NCBI RefSeq assembly: GCF_011397635.1
Contig: NC_064771.1
Coordinates: forward strand, 18,477,379-18,541,378
DNA from: Epinephelus fuscoguttatus
Lineage: Eukaryota; Chordata; Actinopteri; Perciformes; Serranidae
Direction of reading: 5' to 3'
DNA length: 64,000 nucleotides
Part shown: positions 47,332-59,253 of the stretch, piece by piece
How the letters are laid out: each line of letters begins with the position of its first letter
How positions within the stretch are numbered: the first letter of the stretch is position 1
Notes under the pieces: generated by a model
The model's database searches: none
What the model was told of the DNA's origin: nothing
The model's input: the letters and a program-made list of their open reading frames with translations, nothing else
Position numbers and translations under genes: made by a program

Positions 47332-48188
47332 GGATTGTATAATGAAGGCATTGCAGTGTGGCTGGCTTGTGGCAGTGCGGTCAGGTGACAGATGGGTCAA
47401 GTATTGTTGACTTGTACTTAAATAAACAGTGACAAGAATGAAACTGCATTTTTGACTGCTTTGTTTTAGTGTAAATCCATTTAAGACATCAAAGTATGAA
47501 ACTAAATCGATAAGGTAAACCCAACCTCCTCCTGTCAGCAATAATCATCACCTTCGGTTTCACTGACTAAATTTACATGCACAATATATTCAATTTTTTT
47601 TTTTTATCGTTTATCATCATTCCTTATTGAAAAGTTTTGTGTTACAATATTTGTGTGTATCCAAAAGCCTTTTGATCTCTAAGCCTTTCATAATATGTTT
47701 TAAAGGTGTGTTTCTTTTTCCAACCAGAAATGTTGGATTTTCTTTGGGCATGCATCTCTACCACAGCCCTGCAAGCTGTTGGGTAGTTGGTTTGTGTACA
47801 GTGCACAAAGCTGTCTGAAAACAGGCAAGAGGCAGTGTGTTGCAAACTGCGGTAAAACCTGAAGTTGAGACGCTTATTCAGAATGCGCTGTGTATATAAA
47901 TATATATATCCGAGAATGTTCCTAAAACCTGAAGTAAGACCCTTATTCAGAATATCCAACCAAAATATGCTGATGGGTATCATATTCAGAATATTGTCAG
48001 ATCTGAACTACAGTGGAATACAGGTGTGCATTGACTGTTTATGTTCTTTGGACAGAGTTTGTGTGTTGATGGACTGATAAATTTACAAGAAAAATGAAGT
48101 TGCTGAAAACAGAAGGGTCTCGTCCTCCATAAGGTAAATGTGTCTGGTTCTCTCTTTACATCAAATACTGCTCTCTGGAACGACATCC

Positions 48189-49087
48189 TGGGGCCGCATT
48201 CACAAAGCTTCCTGGTACAAAGAGTTCCTCCTAGTGACAAAATACAAAGTTAAGGCTAGGTCCTGGTAAAGGAAGAAATTAATCAGAGCATCTTAGACCT
48301 TAAAAATAGCTTCAAAGGTGAAAAACTGTAAGGAGCAGGGAGGAGGACTCTTAAGAGGCTTCAGAATTTATTAATCAGAGGAGAAAATGAAAACACAAAG
48401 AGGTTAGAGAAATATTCTCAATACACTGGATGACAGTTGGTAAATAAAATGCTACAGATTCGATCCTGCAGGAATAGTATGTGTGGTTGATGTTATTAGG
48501 AGTATGCACACATTTCCCACCCAACGCTATAAAAACAGTGCAGCAGTGATGACTTCAGTCTGTCGAAACCTTCCATCAGCAGAGTGATCAAACAGACAAT
48601 GACAACACTTTCACATTTTGCAGTTCATTTAATTTCCACTGGGTGTCCACACCTGGCAGGTTCACAAAGGGGCTTGTAGGTGACAACCAATCACATCTGT
48701 TCAATGTATTATCATCCACACCTCCTCACTAAGGTCAAGGTTTCTGTCCCTTCCTTGCTCAGAGTTGCTCTGAGAAATTTGGGCTAAGTTTGAAGCTCTG
48801 AGTGTTCTCGGAATGTTTGTGAATCTGGCCCCTGATTTTCAGCGTCAGAGAAATATTTCTCAGAACTTTAATGAAGCTACAAACTTAAGGAACTGAGGCT
48901 GTATTCACAAACATTCTGAGAATACTCTCAGAGCTCCTATTCTAGCTTAATTTTTTTTTTAGTAAGGAATCCTACCGTAGGAGTGATTTAGGATCTAGTC
49001 TTAACTTTAAGGAGAGATTAGAAGAAAATGTCACTATTTCATCACAAGGAGCAACTCTTTGTAACAGGAAGCTTTGGGAATACTGCC
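48189..49087. mobile_element. Composite inverted-repeat element
   Basis: The outer ends match in inverse (ATTCACAAAGCTTCCTGGTA at 48199 and its complement near 49058). An inner pair around ATTCACAAACATTCTGAGAA (48908) has its complement near 48810. No coding capacity. It lies in the convergent eif3c/prodh2 spacer. Confidence 0.6.
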
Positions 49088-49613
49088 CCAGATTTTTAGG
49101 CAATTTCGAAAGGAAAAAACTGGAGTGTGTCTTTGTGTTATGACCAAAATGTATTAATTGCAGAGCATAAATATGGTGTGAGAGTTGAGGATGAGGAAAC
49201 CTAAACCTACACATGCCAACACCCTGTTGCAGGTTTTAAGCCAAAAGGCACTGGTGTGAGCCACATATTATCAAAGGCTTATTATTATACTCCAAATGCC
49301 ATGGAATTTTCCTCTTGTTTGAACAAGTTCTTCTTTCTGTACAAATGTGCGAGAGTGTCACTCATCCCACCCCCATAAGGTAAAACGTAAATAGGTCAGC
49401 CAAACATCCGTGAGACTCTGGCGAAGAGTAACCAGCAAGCATTAGACTCAGTCACTGTATCACCTCCACTGTCATGTTCTTGTTACTAATTAGTCATCAA
49501 GAACAGTTTTGATCATTTGGTGTGTTTGTTATTGCATAGATAACTGATTGAATGCCTTTCTGCTACACAGAAGAGCTTTCTCCCTGATTTTAAGACAATG
49601 GCTGCCATCTAAA

Positions 49614-50262
49614 TTTAGGGTGCTTTTAGACCTAGAGTTGTCCTGCTTTGGTCTGAATCAGGGACTAATTTTGTTGCTAAGTTTTAAAATTGCCTAGAGT
49701 TGGTTCGTGTTCTCACGGCAGCATTTACAAGCGAACCAGATCAAATGCCCTGCGTGAGAAAGCTGCTCTTGATTGGTCAGAATTTCCATGTGGGAAAAAT
49801 CCAGGAAGTAAAAAAAAAATGTGACACTTTCTAATGTCACAATGGAGGGACAGCTACACAGATTTTAGAGCTGGTCATCGTGGACTATATTGCTGTCATT
49901 GTTCATTTTAGTCAAACCATACAGTTTGAAAACGAGGTGCGGCTCCAACTAGAAAACAATGTTTTGATGCATTGGATGTGCCGAATGTGCATATTAAGGC
50001 AGTACAGGAGGAGGTGCACATTAATAATCCTCCAGGACTGTAACATGCTCATGTTTAACCCAAACAATGTGGATCGAGGTCGGAACACATTCTCACCACA
50101 AACAAACCGCACCAGAGTTTGACTGTAACCGGATCGAGACCACCTCTTCAAGAAGGTCTCGGTCTGGTTGTTTTGGTGTGCACCTGCCCAAAGGAACCGC
50201 ACTTAGGCAAACAAGCTTGAGTTTGATTAAACTGAAACAAACAGGGCCTTGCACACCCTTAG
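49614..50262. mobile_element. Probable hAT-like MITE
   Basis: It is bounded by AGGGTG at the left and CACCCTT at the right. Internal sequence resembles a common fish repeat in which the two halves are loosely inverted (CCTAGAGTTGG, GAACCAGATC versus GATCGAGACC). Boundaries are approximate. Confidence 0.45.
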
Positions 50263-50404
50263 AAATACTGCCGGTAGGATTTTCTCATGTCAATATATTC
50301 ACAGCATTAAGAGTTTCTCTGTGTATTTGTATAGCTCAAATGACACTGATTTTGCTAGTTCACTGATAGGAAAGATCAGACTCTTAGCAGGATTTATATT
50401 TTAC

Positions 50405-50679
50405 CGTGATATAGACATCTGGATCAGACAAGTACAATAGAAGATCATTCGCGTACAGTGTTAATTTGTGTGCCCGCCCTTCCCTTGTGATGCCCCGTAC
50501 CTTTTCAGCACACCCGATTGCCAAGGCCTCAATGGCCAGGTCAAACAAAAGAGGGGAGAGCGCCCCTGCCTGGTCCCCCTGTTTAAACGGAAATATTGAG
50601 ATAACATGCTATTGGTGTAAACAGCTGCTTTTGGGAATGTGTTTAACACTCTTATTCCATGTACAGAAGTAAGCGCCAA
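50405..50679 (-). pseudogene. L1-type LINE reverse transcriptase fragment
   Basis: On the minus strand the frame encodes SPLLFDLAIEALAIG, then HKLTLYANDLLLYLSDP, a degenerate form of the YxDD catalytic region (YADD to YAND). The preceding stretch (YFRLNRGTRQG) is in another frame, so a frameshift separates them. Both ends are truncated. Confidence 0.8.
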
Positions 50680-50791
50680 TCTCTGTATATTTGTATCGGC
50701 TGAGACAGATGTTCAGAGGTCTGGGCAACTAAGTGTTGTTTTACTAGTTTTGCAGGCAAAATGAAAATAAGTATTCCATAAATTTAAGCAG

Positions 50792-50797
50792 TTTATT
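50792..50797 (-). terminator. prodh2: Poly(A) signal of prodh2
   Basis: AATAAA on the minus strand, about 380 bp past the stop codon. Gene and eif3c converge. Confidence 0.5.
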
Positions 50798-51175
50798 TCT
50801 ATAAAACATGAAGGTATTAACAGTTTTTAATGTACAGCAGCTTGTCCATCAAACTTAACAAAACATATAATGTTGCACTTATTGTTCTTAGCTGTCATGA
50901 AATCGTTGTTCAGTTTACCACACACTCACTTAGATCAAAATTACATCACCTATTGCAAGTTTGATCCTTAATAACATTCACTTCTGTTTTTCATCAGCAT
51001 ACAGTAAGTTATGGCTTTCAAATCCTTGGATATTACAAACTTAATGACTCAAGAAATATGTAAGTGTTACTGGATTTGAACTTTTCGCTCTTGTTCCTAT
51101 GTGACTTCCTTTTCCTGAGTGCCCACTGGTTCAGCACCAATGATTCTTCTGTTTGCTCTTTCTGCTTGTAGCTTA

Positions 51176-54100
51176 TTAGGTACCTCTCCTCAGACTCAGT
51201 CTCCTGTATAGCTCTTTCCTTAGTAGGTCCCTCTCTTTGCGGATTCCCTGCAGCACGGTGCGGTTCTCTTGAGCTCGACGCACCAGGTAGGGGAGTGTGT
51301 CATCCACTGAGCCGTAGGGCACTGACTTGTATACGGCATAACCTTCTTTAGCTGGAGGGGAGAGAGAGAGAGTAGCTTAGCGTTCAGATCATGTCTGTAG
51401 CAGTTTAAATGAAGAAAAGTTGGGTGCTAAGAGCTGTTGCCTTACAACTGAAGGTTGTAAAGCAGTGGTTCCCAACTAGTGGGTCTCAATCCAGAAGTGG
51501 GTCAAGGGTACATTCCGAATGGACCGCAAGTGACTTACAAATGTGTAAAGTTTCTGAAAAACTCACTTTATTTTGAAGTACAGTGAACTTCCAGCACAGA
51601 GCTTTTAATCTGAAGTACCGTTTCCTGTTGTAGAGTGAGTGACTAATGGGCAACTATTTGACAGAGACAGCAAACTAGCTCGATGACATGGCCGAACGCA
51701 AGTATGACGCTGAATTTATTAAACTCTGTGCACCTTGAAGTAGTGACTAAGAAGAAATCTGGACCTCTGGCTGGACCAGTTGGGAACCACTGATATAAAG
51801 AATGCCAGTTGAGGCAGATCTCACCCAGTGTGAGGGAGACATGATCACACATGCCCAGCAGCTGGCCGAAACACACTGAGCCTCCATCGTTGTCTATCCC
51901 CAACTCTCTCATCCTGAAGATGAAATACAAAACAGCTACATCACTTTAAGTATTAATACCAAACCTAGGGGTAGCAAGACAAACTAAAGGGGTTGTAGAC
52001 AATCAAAATCGAGATATCATTGGCTCATGCCTGCATTACCCACAATGCAAGTGGACCGCTGACAGTTTACTATGTTTCCTCAAATCAGTACCTCCACCAA
52101 TTATCGTAGAACTTAATTTAAAAGCCTAGTCCCAATTAAATATCCAGTCCCTTTTCCTAGCCCAGTGTGGCTACACATTTTGACGAATAAAGGCCTGTCT
52201 CTATTAGAGGCCTGGTCTGGTTGCCAAGCAGTTAATCTTTATAGAAGTTATTTGGATGTTTAAAGCCAGTTTGTTGGCTGCCCGCTTGAGCTAACATTCG
52301 ATGCGGCACATCTTCTTTCCCAACTTAGCTGAGCAACAGTTTTGTGCAGAAGTAATGAAAGGCCCGTCTCAAATATAAGCCTGTTGACATCAGTGATTTA
52401 AGCAAATAATAGCCTGGGCTACTAATTTAAGTTTTACGCTAAGTAATGTTTTCACCCCTGCCTGTTTGTGTATTGTCTGTCTGTCAATCAGTTGTTAGCA
52501 TGATACCTCAAAAAGCTATAGACAGATTTTAACATCACACCCCTAACCCAGATATGGAAGAGTCAGCTCTGATGTTGAGGGACCATAGGGCCTATTTTGG
52601 GATGGAAAAAGAGGGAACACAGGTCTGATCCCATGAAGGGAAGGTGGGAGTTAGAAACTTGGTGTGCCACTCAAAAGGCTGGTGATGAAGTGCTGTGCCT
52701 GATGAGCTAACTGTTACTTAGTCACAACTTCTTTTTTCAAAGGCATATTTGCACTATTGAGTCTCATAACTGTCCAATCACTGCTCAGTAGTGGAACCGA
52801 TTTTACTGATGCATGGTGCGGCTAAGTTAGCTTCCTCTACTCTGCCCTTCAAAGGTGTCAAGACAGCTTGCTGTTGGTCAGTGTGTGTGTTAAAATTGAA
52901 CTCTACGTGGAACATTAATTCACATAGTTAGATTTTGTCTCCCTCAGCGGATCCTCTGATCGTGACGATTCCTGGATGAACTAATTTTGCAGCGAAATTT
53001 CAGTGTTTTAAAATCTTGCTGTGTCCAGGCCTTTATGCTAGTTGTGGCTAGTGTAGCCTCAAGCAGGGCTGAGGTGCAGGCTACAGAGGTCTGGTAAGTT
53101 TACTTCTTTTAAACTTCACACCCCCAGATTTTATTTTAACTTCCTAGATGTCTGAAAAGTCTCAGGTGACATCACTTTAGGAAATTTACCACACTTGATG
53201 CAATTCCCTCTGGAGCCACAAAAAGCTAAATACCTGTAAACAGATTTTGATGGTGTTCCTCTTTAACTGAAGAAGGAAGCAGAAAAACAAATGTATGCTA
53301 TAAAATCTTGTGCTATTTTCTGTCTTTCCCCTAATCTTAAATTATTTCCTGTTTTTTTATTTCAGGAGTCATGAACCAGAAAGGTTTGGTACCACTGGTG
53401 TTTTGTGTTGTTGTTAAGAAGTTGCTTGTATCTGTTGCTAAGTAGCAGTATGTAGCCTCTCAGATACAATAATGAGGCGTAAATGACAGCAGGTGCCATG
53501 TGATTTTGCAGTCTAACCGTTCAGCAGCTCGTCTCACTGACTCCTCGTTGTGAGTGGCAACTATGATCCTGAAGCGTTCGGGTTTCTTGGATATTTCCTC
53601 CAGCATCACATTCAGCGAGCCGTTATAACTGCACAAACACAAACAGATGAAATAGGTTGGTTTACTTTCAGAAATGTGTGTTTTCAATAAGGCCAAGTTT
53701 ACTATATGTAACAGACACTAATGCACCTGAGTTGACTTGTCTGAATCCAGGTACATTGGTAAAATTGACCAAACCAAGACGAGTGCTAGTCTCAGTTTTT
53801 CATAGTTATGGTGTTATCTGGGATGCATTTGCCTGGTTGTGGTTAATGACCTGCTGCCTCTTACCCACCTGTCATTGGTGTCCTCCCAGCACTTGTGGAT
53901 GGGGTCAACACGACCCTCTTTCTCTGCCAGCTTCCTCTCTTTGTCCATGTAGGCTCCTCGTACCAGCTTGACCCCCAAACAGAAGCCCTCTTTGTTGGAC
54001 AGATGCAGAGCTTCTAACAGGAGAGACCTTGACTCCTGAAAGACAGACAAAGAGAGGCATACTTGACAATGTAAGAGAATGCTCACTTAGTCTTAGTCTT

Positions 54101-57100
54101 TGATATTTAGAAAATAAAAAGACAGATTAAAGATATTTGCCTTCAGGTAACACTGATATGTGTTCCAAATCCAGGCGCCATCTTTGTTAAACTTCTTCAT
54201 CATTGCCATGGTGACCAGAGAGAGGGCGGGGTTCATGTAGGTGTACTCTGCATCAACCAGGACTCGGACTTTGTTTATACTTGCCTGAAAAAGCACGACA
54301 GATCTTTGAAATAGATTTGTTCAAGATGAAAAGTAGTAATTCAGAAATATGAAATATCAGTTTGCTGCAGTTCTCCCATGTAACATGAATTTACCCATGA
54401 TCCTTTACATCTGTACCTCTGCTATTTTGTTGAGTCTCTGCAGACCACACAGGAAATGGTTAACTTCGCTTTCATTTAAACCAGGGAAATTTATTTGCTA
54501 AAAGAGACAGAATCACCCTCATCAACACTGTAAATGTACAGTATATTTATAAACTGGGGTAAAGTAAGACATCTGACATACTGCGGACGTACCTCTCCAT
54601 CCATGGCTCTGACAAGGAGATTTAGGTCATATGGTTGTTGTGCGATGAGGGTTGTGAGTTTCACCTTGATACAAGCAGTGCAGTGACAAGAAAGACAAAA
54701 TTCAAGAACAAACTGGCCATGGACATAACAGCACACTTCAAACACTAAAATGTGTAGTCTTATCTTTTTTCCCACATACTTGAACTACATTGAGATACTG
54801 TTTGACCTCAAAAGCCTGTGAATTTCCCAAATGGTTTTCCTTGTAATCATAATGATCAGGAAAAAAAAAGTTAGTGTACCAAATAAATGTTATGTTAATA
54901 GCCCCACTCTATCGAACGATAGTCAAGGCCCAAGCAGGGACGATGCGAGGACTCTATTTTAATGCAAGGACTTATTATTTATGTGAATGAGTAGCATTTT
55001 TGAGGTGCTGAGATGCTAAAAAGGTATTGAAATGTTGCACATGCATCAAAACTGGTGACAGTTTTGATATTCAATGGGTCTCATGCTCAGGTGTGTTAAA
55101 ATTGCTCAGTAGCGCCCCCTACAAAATTTGAATTGCCTTTGCAACTTTATTGTTTAATTTACAGGTGCTTTACTTTAACGAACTCCCCCTAGAGAATTAA
55201 TCAGATAAACTTCAATTTAGGGCAGTACACTCTCAAGACCTTAACAATGAAAAGATTTGAAAAAATTTTTCTCTTTGTCTGTCTTTCAGGAGTCAAGAAA
55301 TTTTGATGTTTCATGGAATGAGGTTGCCGTGGCGAGGAAGCCATTTAGCGCGTTTCGCCATACAACAGAAGTTGTTGTAACTTGAGCATACATAGTCCAA
55401 TCTGCCCCAAATTTCCTAAAGCTGGATAAGACTCCAGGCCTATACTGAGGTATAGTCATAACACCAACTACTGGCAACAGGAAGTCAGCCTTATGTTATT
55501 ATTATTATATTATTATATTATTATTAATATTATTTGATTTACATTCATTTTGCATTACATGGTCCACAGTTGACGTACAGCAACACAATATATGTTTAAC
55601 TCATGTTCTCAGGTGCTATATAGCGGACACAAGAAGTGGTGAAGAATTTGTGATACATGATTACGGGCGCCAAACACACATACAGTTAATAACATCTAAC
55701 TCATGCGTGCAGTGTCCAACTGTCTCAGAAATGTAGGGCTGCATTGAACAGCGTCCTGCCAACACCTCCGACGTGCTTGCAGCTTTAACTAAAAAGGTCT
55801 TTCTCGACTGATTAGTCAAATTAGTAATTTCCTAAAAACATAATGAATGGTGATGGACAGCGTTGCCTTACACACAGCTCTGGGCTGAGCAGGGCTGTGA
55901 CCTTCAGCTGCATCATCGGGTCTTTGCTCCAGGCATTGCCATGGGAAATCCGCACACATTCCAACATGGCCTCCATGTTGTCATCATATCTCTTCTCTCT
56001 GGTGGTGACAAAAAGCAACATGAGGCGATACTGTACTTTCCTTTTCTACAAGCAAGAGCATATCACTTGTAACACAGGAGTGTAGAGCAGTGGCCCTCAA
56101 CTTCAAGTATCAGCACTATGATCGATGACACAGGGCTGCCCTTCAGTTATGGACAGTTCACACAGGAGGCAGGTTTATTCCTAATTTGAAGATTATGTAT
56201 TGCTGGCTGTTGTCAGCCACAGCTGCACTGTACAAAGAGGTTGATCTAGAACTCAAACTCTTCCACACAACTGTCAGACTCCATAAAGGCGAGTCCATCA
56301 TCAGGGGCTGTGCAGACTTCACTGGTGCTGCTGCAGTAGCTACAATAGGTCAGAAAGTGGCACTTCCTAAATCAGCACAGAATTTGCAGTAACAATCCAT
56401 TTATTTAATGACCTCTAACCCTTTCATACACAGCTGATGGGTTTTGATGCTATAGTTGCATTTAAGTCATTACATTGGACACTAGTGCATCATGCTATAT
56501 GCTGCCACCCACTGGCCAAGTGTTGTCAGTCTCTCAAGTCTTTCAGAACCAAGATGGCCAACGGAAAGCAAGAAATGTTGTACAGCTCAAGAATATCTTG
56601 CCAGTCCTTCTATAATAGGAGACCATGGTAGGTAAATAAAATCTGGAAACATCAAGTAACATCTAAGGAGTGATACAGCTGTTAAGGGAGGTGTAGAAAG
56701 AGAGGGGAGAAGCTGAGTCAGGAGCAAAGTTCAACACAAAGAAAAAAAATCTTGACTGAGGTTGTAATAATTCATGGATGAAAGGGCTAATATCAGCAAC
56801 AAACAAGCAAACCTTAAGCCATGACCAAATTAGTCACCACATAATGAAGTCAACAGCACTATGGAAAACACATTCACAAACCAACAGGCTACCAACAGGT
56901 TTTATGTTCTCTAAGACGTTTGCTAAGCAATATGTTAGGCAATAGACCTCTCCCTCCAGCAGCTGGTGGCAGTCAGCCAGTCTATCTCGTCCCTTGGCTT
57001 CCACCCTGTTAGATTTTGTTTTATGTATGTGTCCTGCAATTACAATGTCCAGTTAAATTTGTGAATTTTTTTTGTGTTTTGTTGTTAAGTTTGTTCGTTT

Positions 57101-59253
57101 TTCATGTTTGTATGTGGTGGTGTGTCATTTTCTGTTTTGTCAAGCCTGATCACAGTGATTTAATTATTAACCATTAGTCATACCCTGTGCTCTCTCCCAG
57201 ATCTTCCTCGATTGGCACTGCCAGCATGGGCCTCAGTCCCAGCAGGCTCATCTTCTCCATGGACTGAGAGATCTCGCTCTCATTCTCTCCGGCCACAAAC
57301 TGGGCGTACACAGTGGGCCGCAGCAGAAAGGAAAACGCCCTCCTCCCCAGAAGTTTGCGCGTTATTGACATCAGCTAAAAGAAGAGAAGAAGAATGGTGA
57401 AGGAGAGTGATGGAGACTCATGAGGTGGATCCACTGATTCCTTGGTGGAATGTAACCGAGTACTGTTCTACAATTTTTTAGGTACTTCACATGAGTCTTC
57501 TCTTTTCATGTCACTTACTGCCTCTCATTTAAAGGAGCAGCTTGTAGGATTTAGTGGCATCTAGTGGTGAGGACTGCAGATTGCAACCAGCTGAAACTGC
57601 TGCCATGTTCTAAGTCTGAACTCCTGGTTTGGATTCCTTCAGTGTTCCTTTCAGTGTTTCTACCAAACTATTTGCAGAGGTCTTTTCCTCTCCAAAACAA
57701 ATGGCCCGGTGATTTAAACGAGTTAAAACACTGATTAAAGCAGTTTCATGAAAAAATAAATAAATAAAATAAAAAAATCAGTGTTTATCCAACACTGCTT
57801 GTCACAGAGGGGCTGATGCGAAAATGAGAATAGCCCTATCTCGAGCCAGTGTTTAGTTTGTCCATTCTGGGTTACTGTAGAAACAAGCCTGGTCTCACTC
57901 CGAAGTCGTCGAAATTCGGGGCATAGGCAGTGACTTGCAGCGTTACAAACCAACGAAAAAAAGCGTCCTTTCACATTGGAATGGCTGGTTGTCATTATAG
58001 TTTAGCTGCACCCAGCGGCGTCAGGGAAATGTGGTAGGATAAGAACAAAAGTTAAGGCGGCAAATATCCGAGTGGGGCGGGCGGGACTGGTGGTGAATAG
58101 GTCCAACAAACACTGACTTTCACCCAAGGGAGTGGTGTTCATATCCCGTAAGATTCTAAAGTCAAACCCTGTTCTTTTTTCCCCACTTGTTTTTGTTGTT
58201 GAAGGAAAAATAGCGTCAATTCATGTTGTTGTACCGACATATTGCATTTATTTTGAAAGAGACTGTATGTAAACGGTAAATTTCCTGTGAAAACAGAAAT
58301 GTATTTTGAAAGAAGACAATGCATGTAACAGGCAGAACTTGACACGGTGTCCCAGAACGTCAGCAACCACAACACCCAACACAACCACACGTCGTATGTG
58401 GAAGTGGAAAATCCATGACCAAGCACATCAATATGTGACGAAGTCGGAGTGAGAATGTGTTGTAGAAACATAGCAGACGTTGTAGACGAGAATCTGCTCC
58501 CATTGTAGATATAAACGGCTCATTCTAAAGTAACAAACACACACCGATTCTTATTTTCGGGTGATTATACACTGCAGAAAACAAACTTGTTATATTATAA
58601 TCAATATCTGCCAATATATCCACCTAAATCCCACACGCTGGACCTTTAAGTCATTTTACATGCAAAAATATTTCATGATTCCAGCTTCAGAAATTTGAGG
58701 ATTTGCTGCTTTTCTTTTCAATAATTAAATGTGTTTCTCAAACCAAACAATTCAGGAAATATTTGGCAGATTAATCCATTACGAACATCATTAGTTGCAG
58801 TCCTGCACAAAAACACTTATTTTCAAATTTACACCACAGTGCAACTATGCAAACAAGGAGTGACAACAGGCAACACAGTCAGTGGCTTGACAACATTCCA
58901 GTTAAAGGAGCGCCAAAAGTTAACCATTAAGATAACGATTAAGATACATCTCTCTGTGGTGTCTTATTCATATAATGTTCCTCCAAATAATAATCATCCC
59001 AAGTGCCAAACTCAAGTCTTACCTTCCCACTGTTGTTGACGAGCACAGGGAAGGAGCAGAGGCGAAAGATGCCCAGCGCACGGAGCAGCTCACCCCAACT
59101 CTTCACTCTGAAGGCACTGGGATCCTCAAAGGCCAGAGTTGCTGAGAGAACTTCAGGCTGCTTCTCTACCACCGTCCTGGAGGCCGCAGTACCCAGCAGC
59201 CTCCGTGACAAGAGGTGAGGGAGCGAGGGGCGCAGGCGAAAGCACATCATCAT
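51176..59253 (-). CDS. prodh2: Hydroxyproline dehydrogenase (PRODH2), mitochondrial
   Basis: Exons, transcript order: 59253-59023, 57374-57184, 55998-55872, 54664-54593, 54497-54417, 54284-54141, 54035-53869, 53628-53518, 51913-51825, 51351-51176; 462 aa. It oxidises trans-4-hydroxyproline to the pyrroline carboxylate using FAD and feeds electrons to the respiratory chain. The N-terminus is Arg-rich without acids (mitochondrial targeting). Barrel motifs present: VDAEYT (245-250), KLVRGAY (305-311), ATHNEES, CFGQLLGMCDH, and YLVRRAQEN (426-434) with the substrate-carboxylate arginine pair. Ser414 in YKSVPYGS replaces the Tyr of PRODH1, the known PRODH2 signature. The start is the first of three ATGs at 59253; the GTG before it is not used. 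One intron has a GC donor. Confidence 0.95.
51473..51792. mobile_element. hAT-type MITE, 320 bp
   Basis: Inverted ends CAGTGGTTCCCAACT and AGTTGGGAACCACTG; flanks ttgtaaag and atataaag match at six of eight positions (target duplication). Same family as 7179-7379. In the last intron of prodh2. Confidence 0.85.
51914..53517 (-). other. prodh2 intron 8
   Basis: About 1.6 kb with no recognised feature. Confidence 0.5.
54139..54141 (-). other. prodh2: GC-AG splice donor in prodh2
   Basis: Exon 6 ends CTGAAG and the intron begins gcaaat. The protein resumes in frame at 54035 after ttctttcag... with homology to PRODH2 on both sides (YQCYLK then ESRSLLLEA). No GT donor keeps the frame nearby. Confidence 0.8.
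54950..55490. repeat. Dispersed fish repeat in prodh2 intron 3
   Basis: It carries blocks such as CAATGGGTCTCATGCTCAGG and AGTAGCGCCCCCTACAAAAT, of a type common in teleosts. Boundaries and family uncertain. A short TTA/ATT microsatellite follows (about 55493-55530). Confidence 0.35.
55999..57183 (-). other. prodh2 intron 2
   Basis: About 1.2 kb with no recognised feature. Confidence 0.5.
57529..58649. mobile_element. TTAA-flanked repeat, copy 3 (1.1 kb)
   Basis: Left end TTAAAGGAGCAGCTTGTAGG plus ATTTAGTGGCATCTAGTGG; right end CACACGCTGGACCTTTAA. Internal blocks are shared with 27380-28960, e.g. GCCAGTGTTTAGTTTGTCC and the TATAAACGGCTCATTCTAAA region. It lies in intron 1 of prodh2. Confidence 0.8.
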
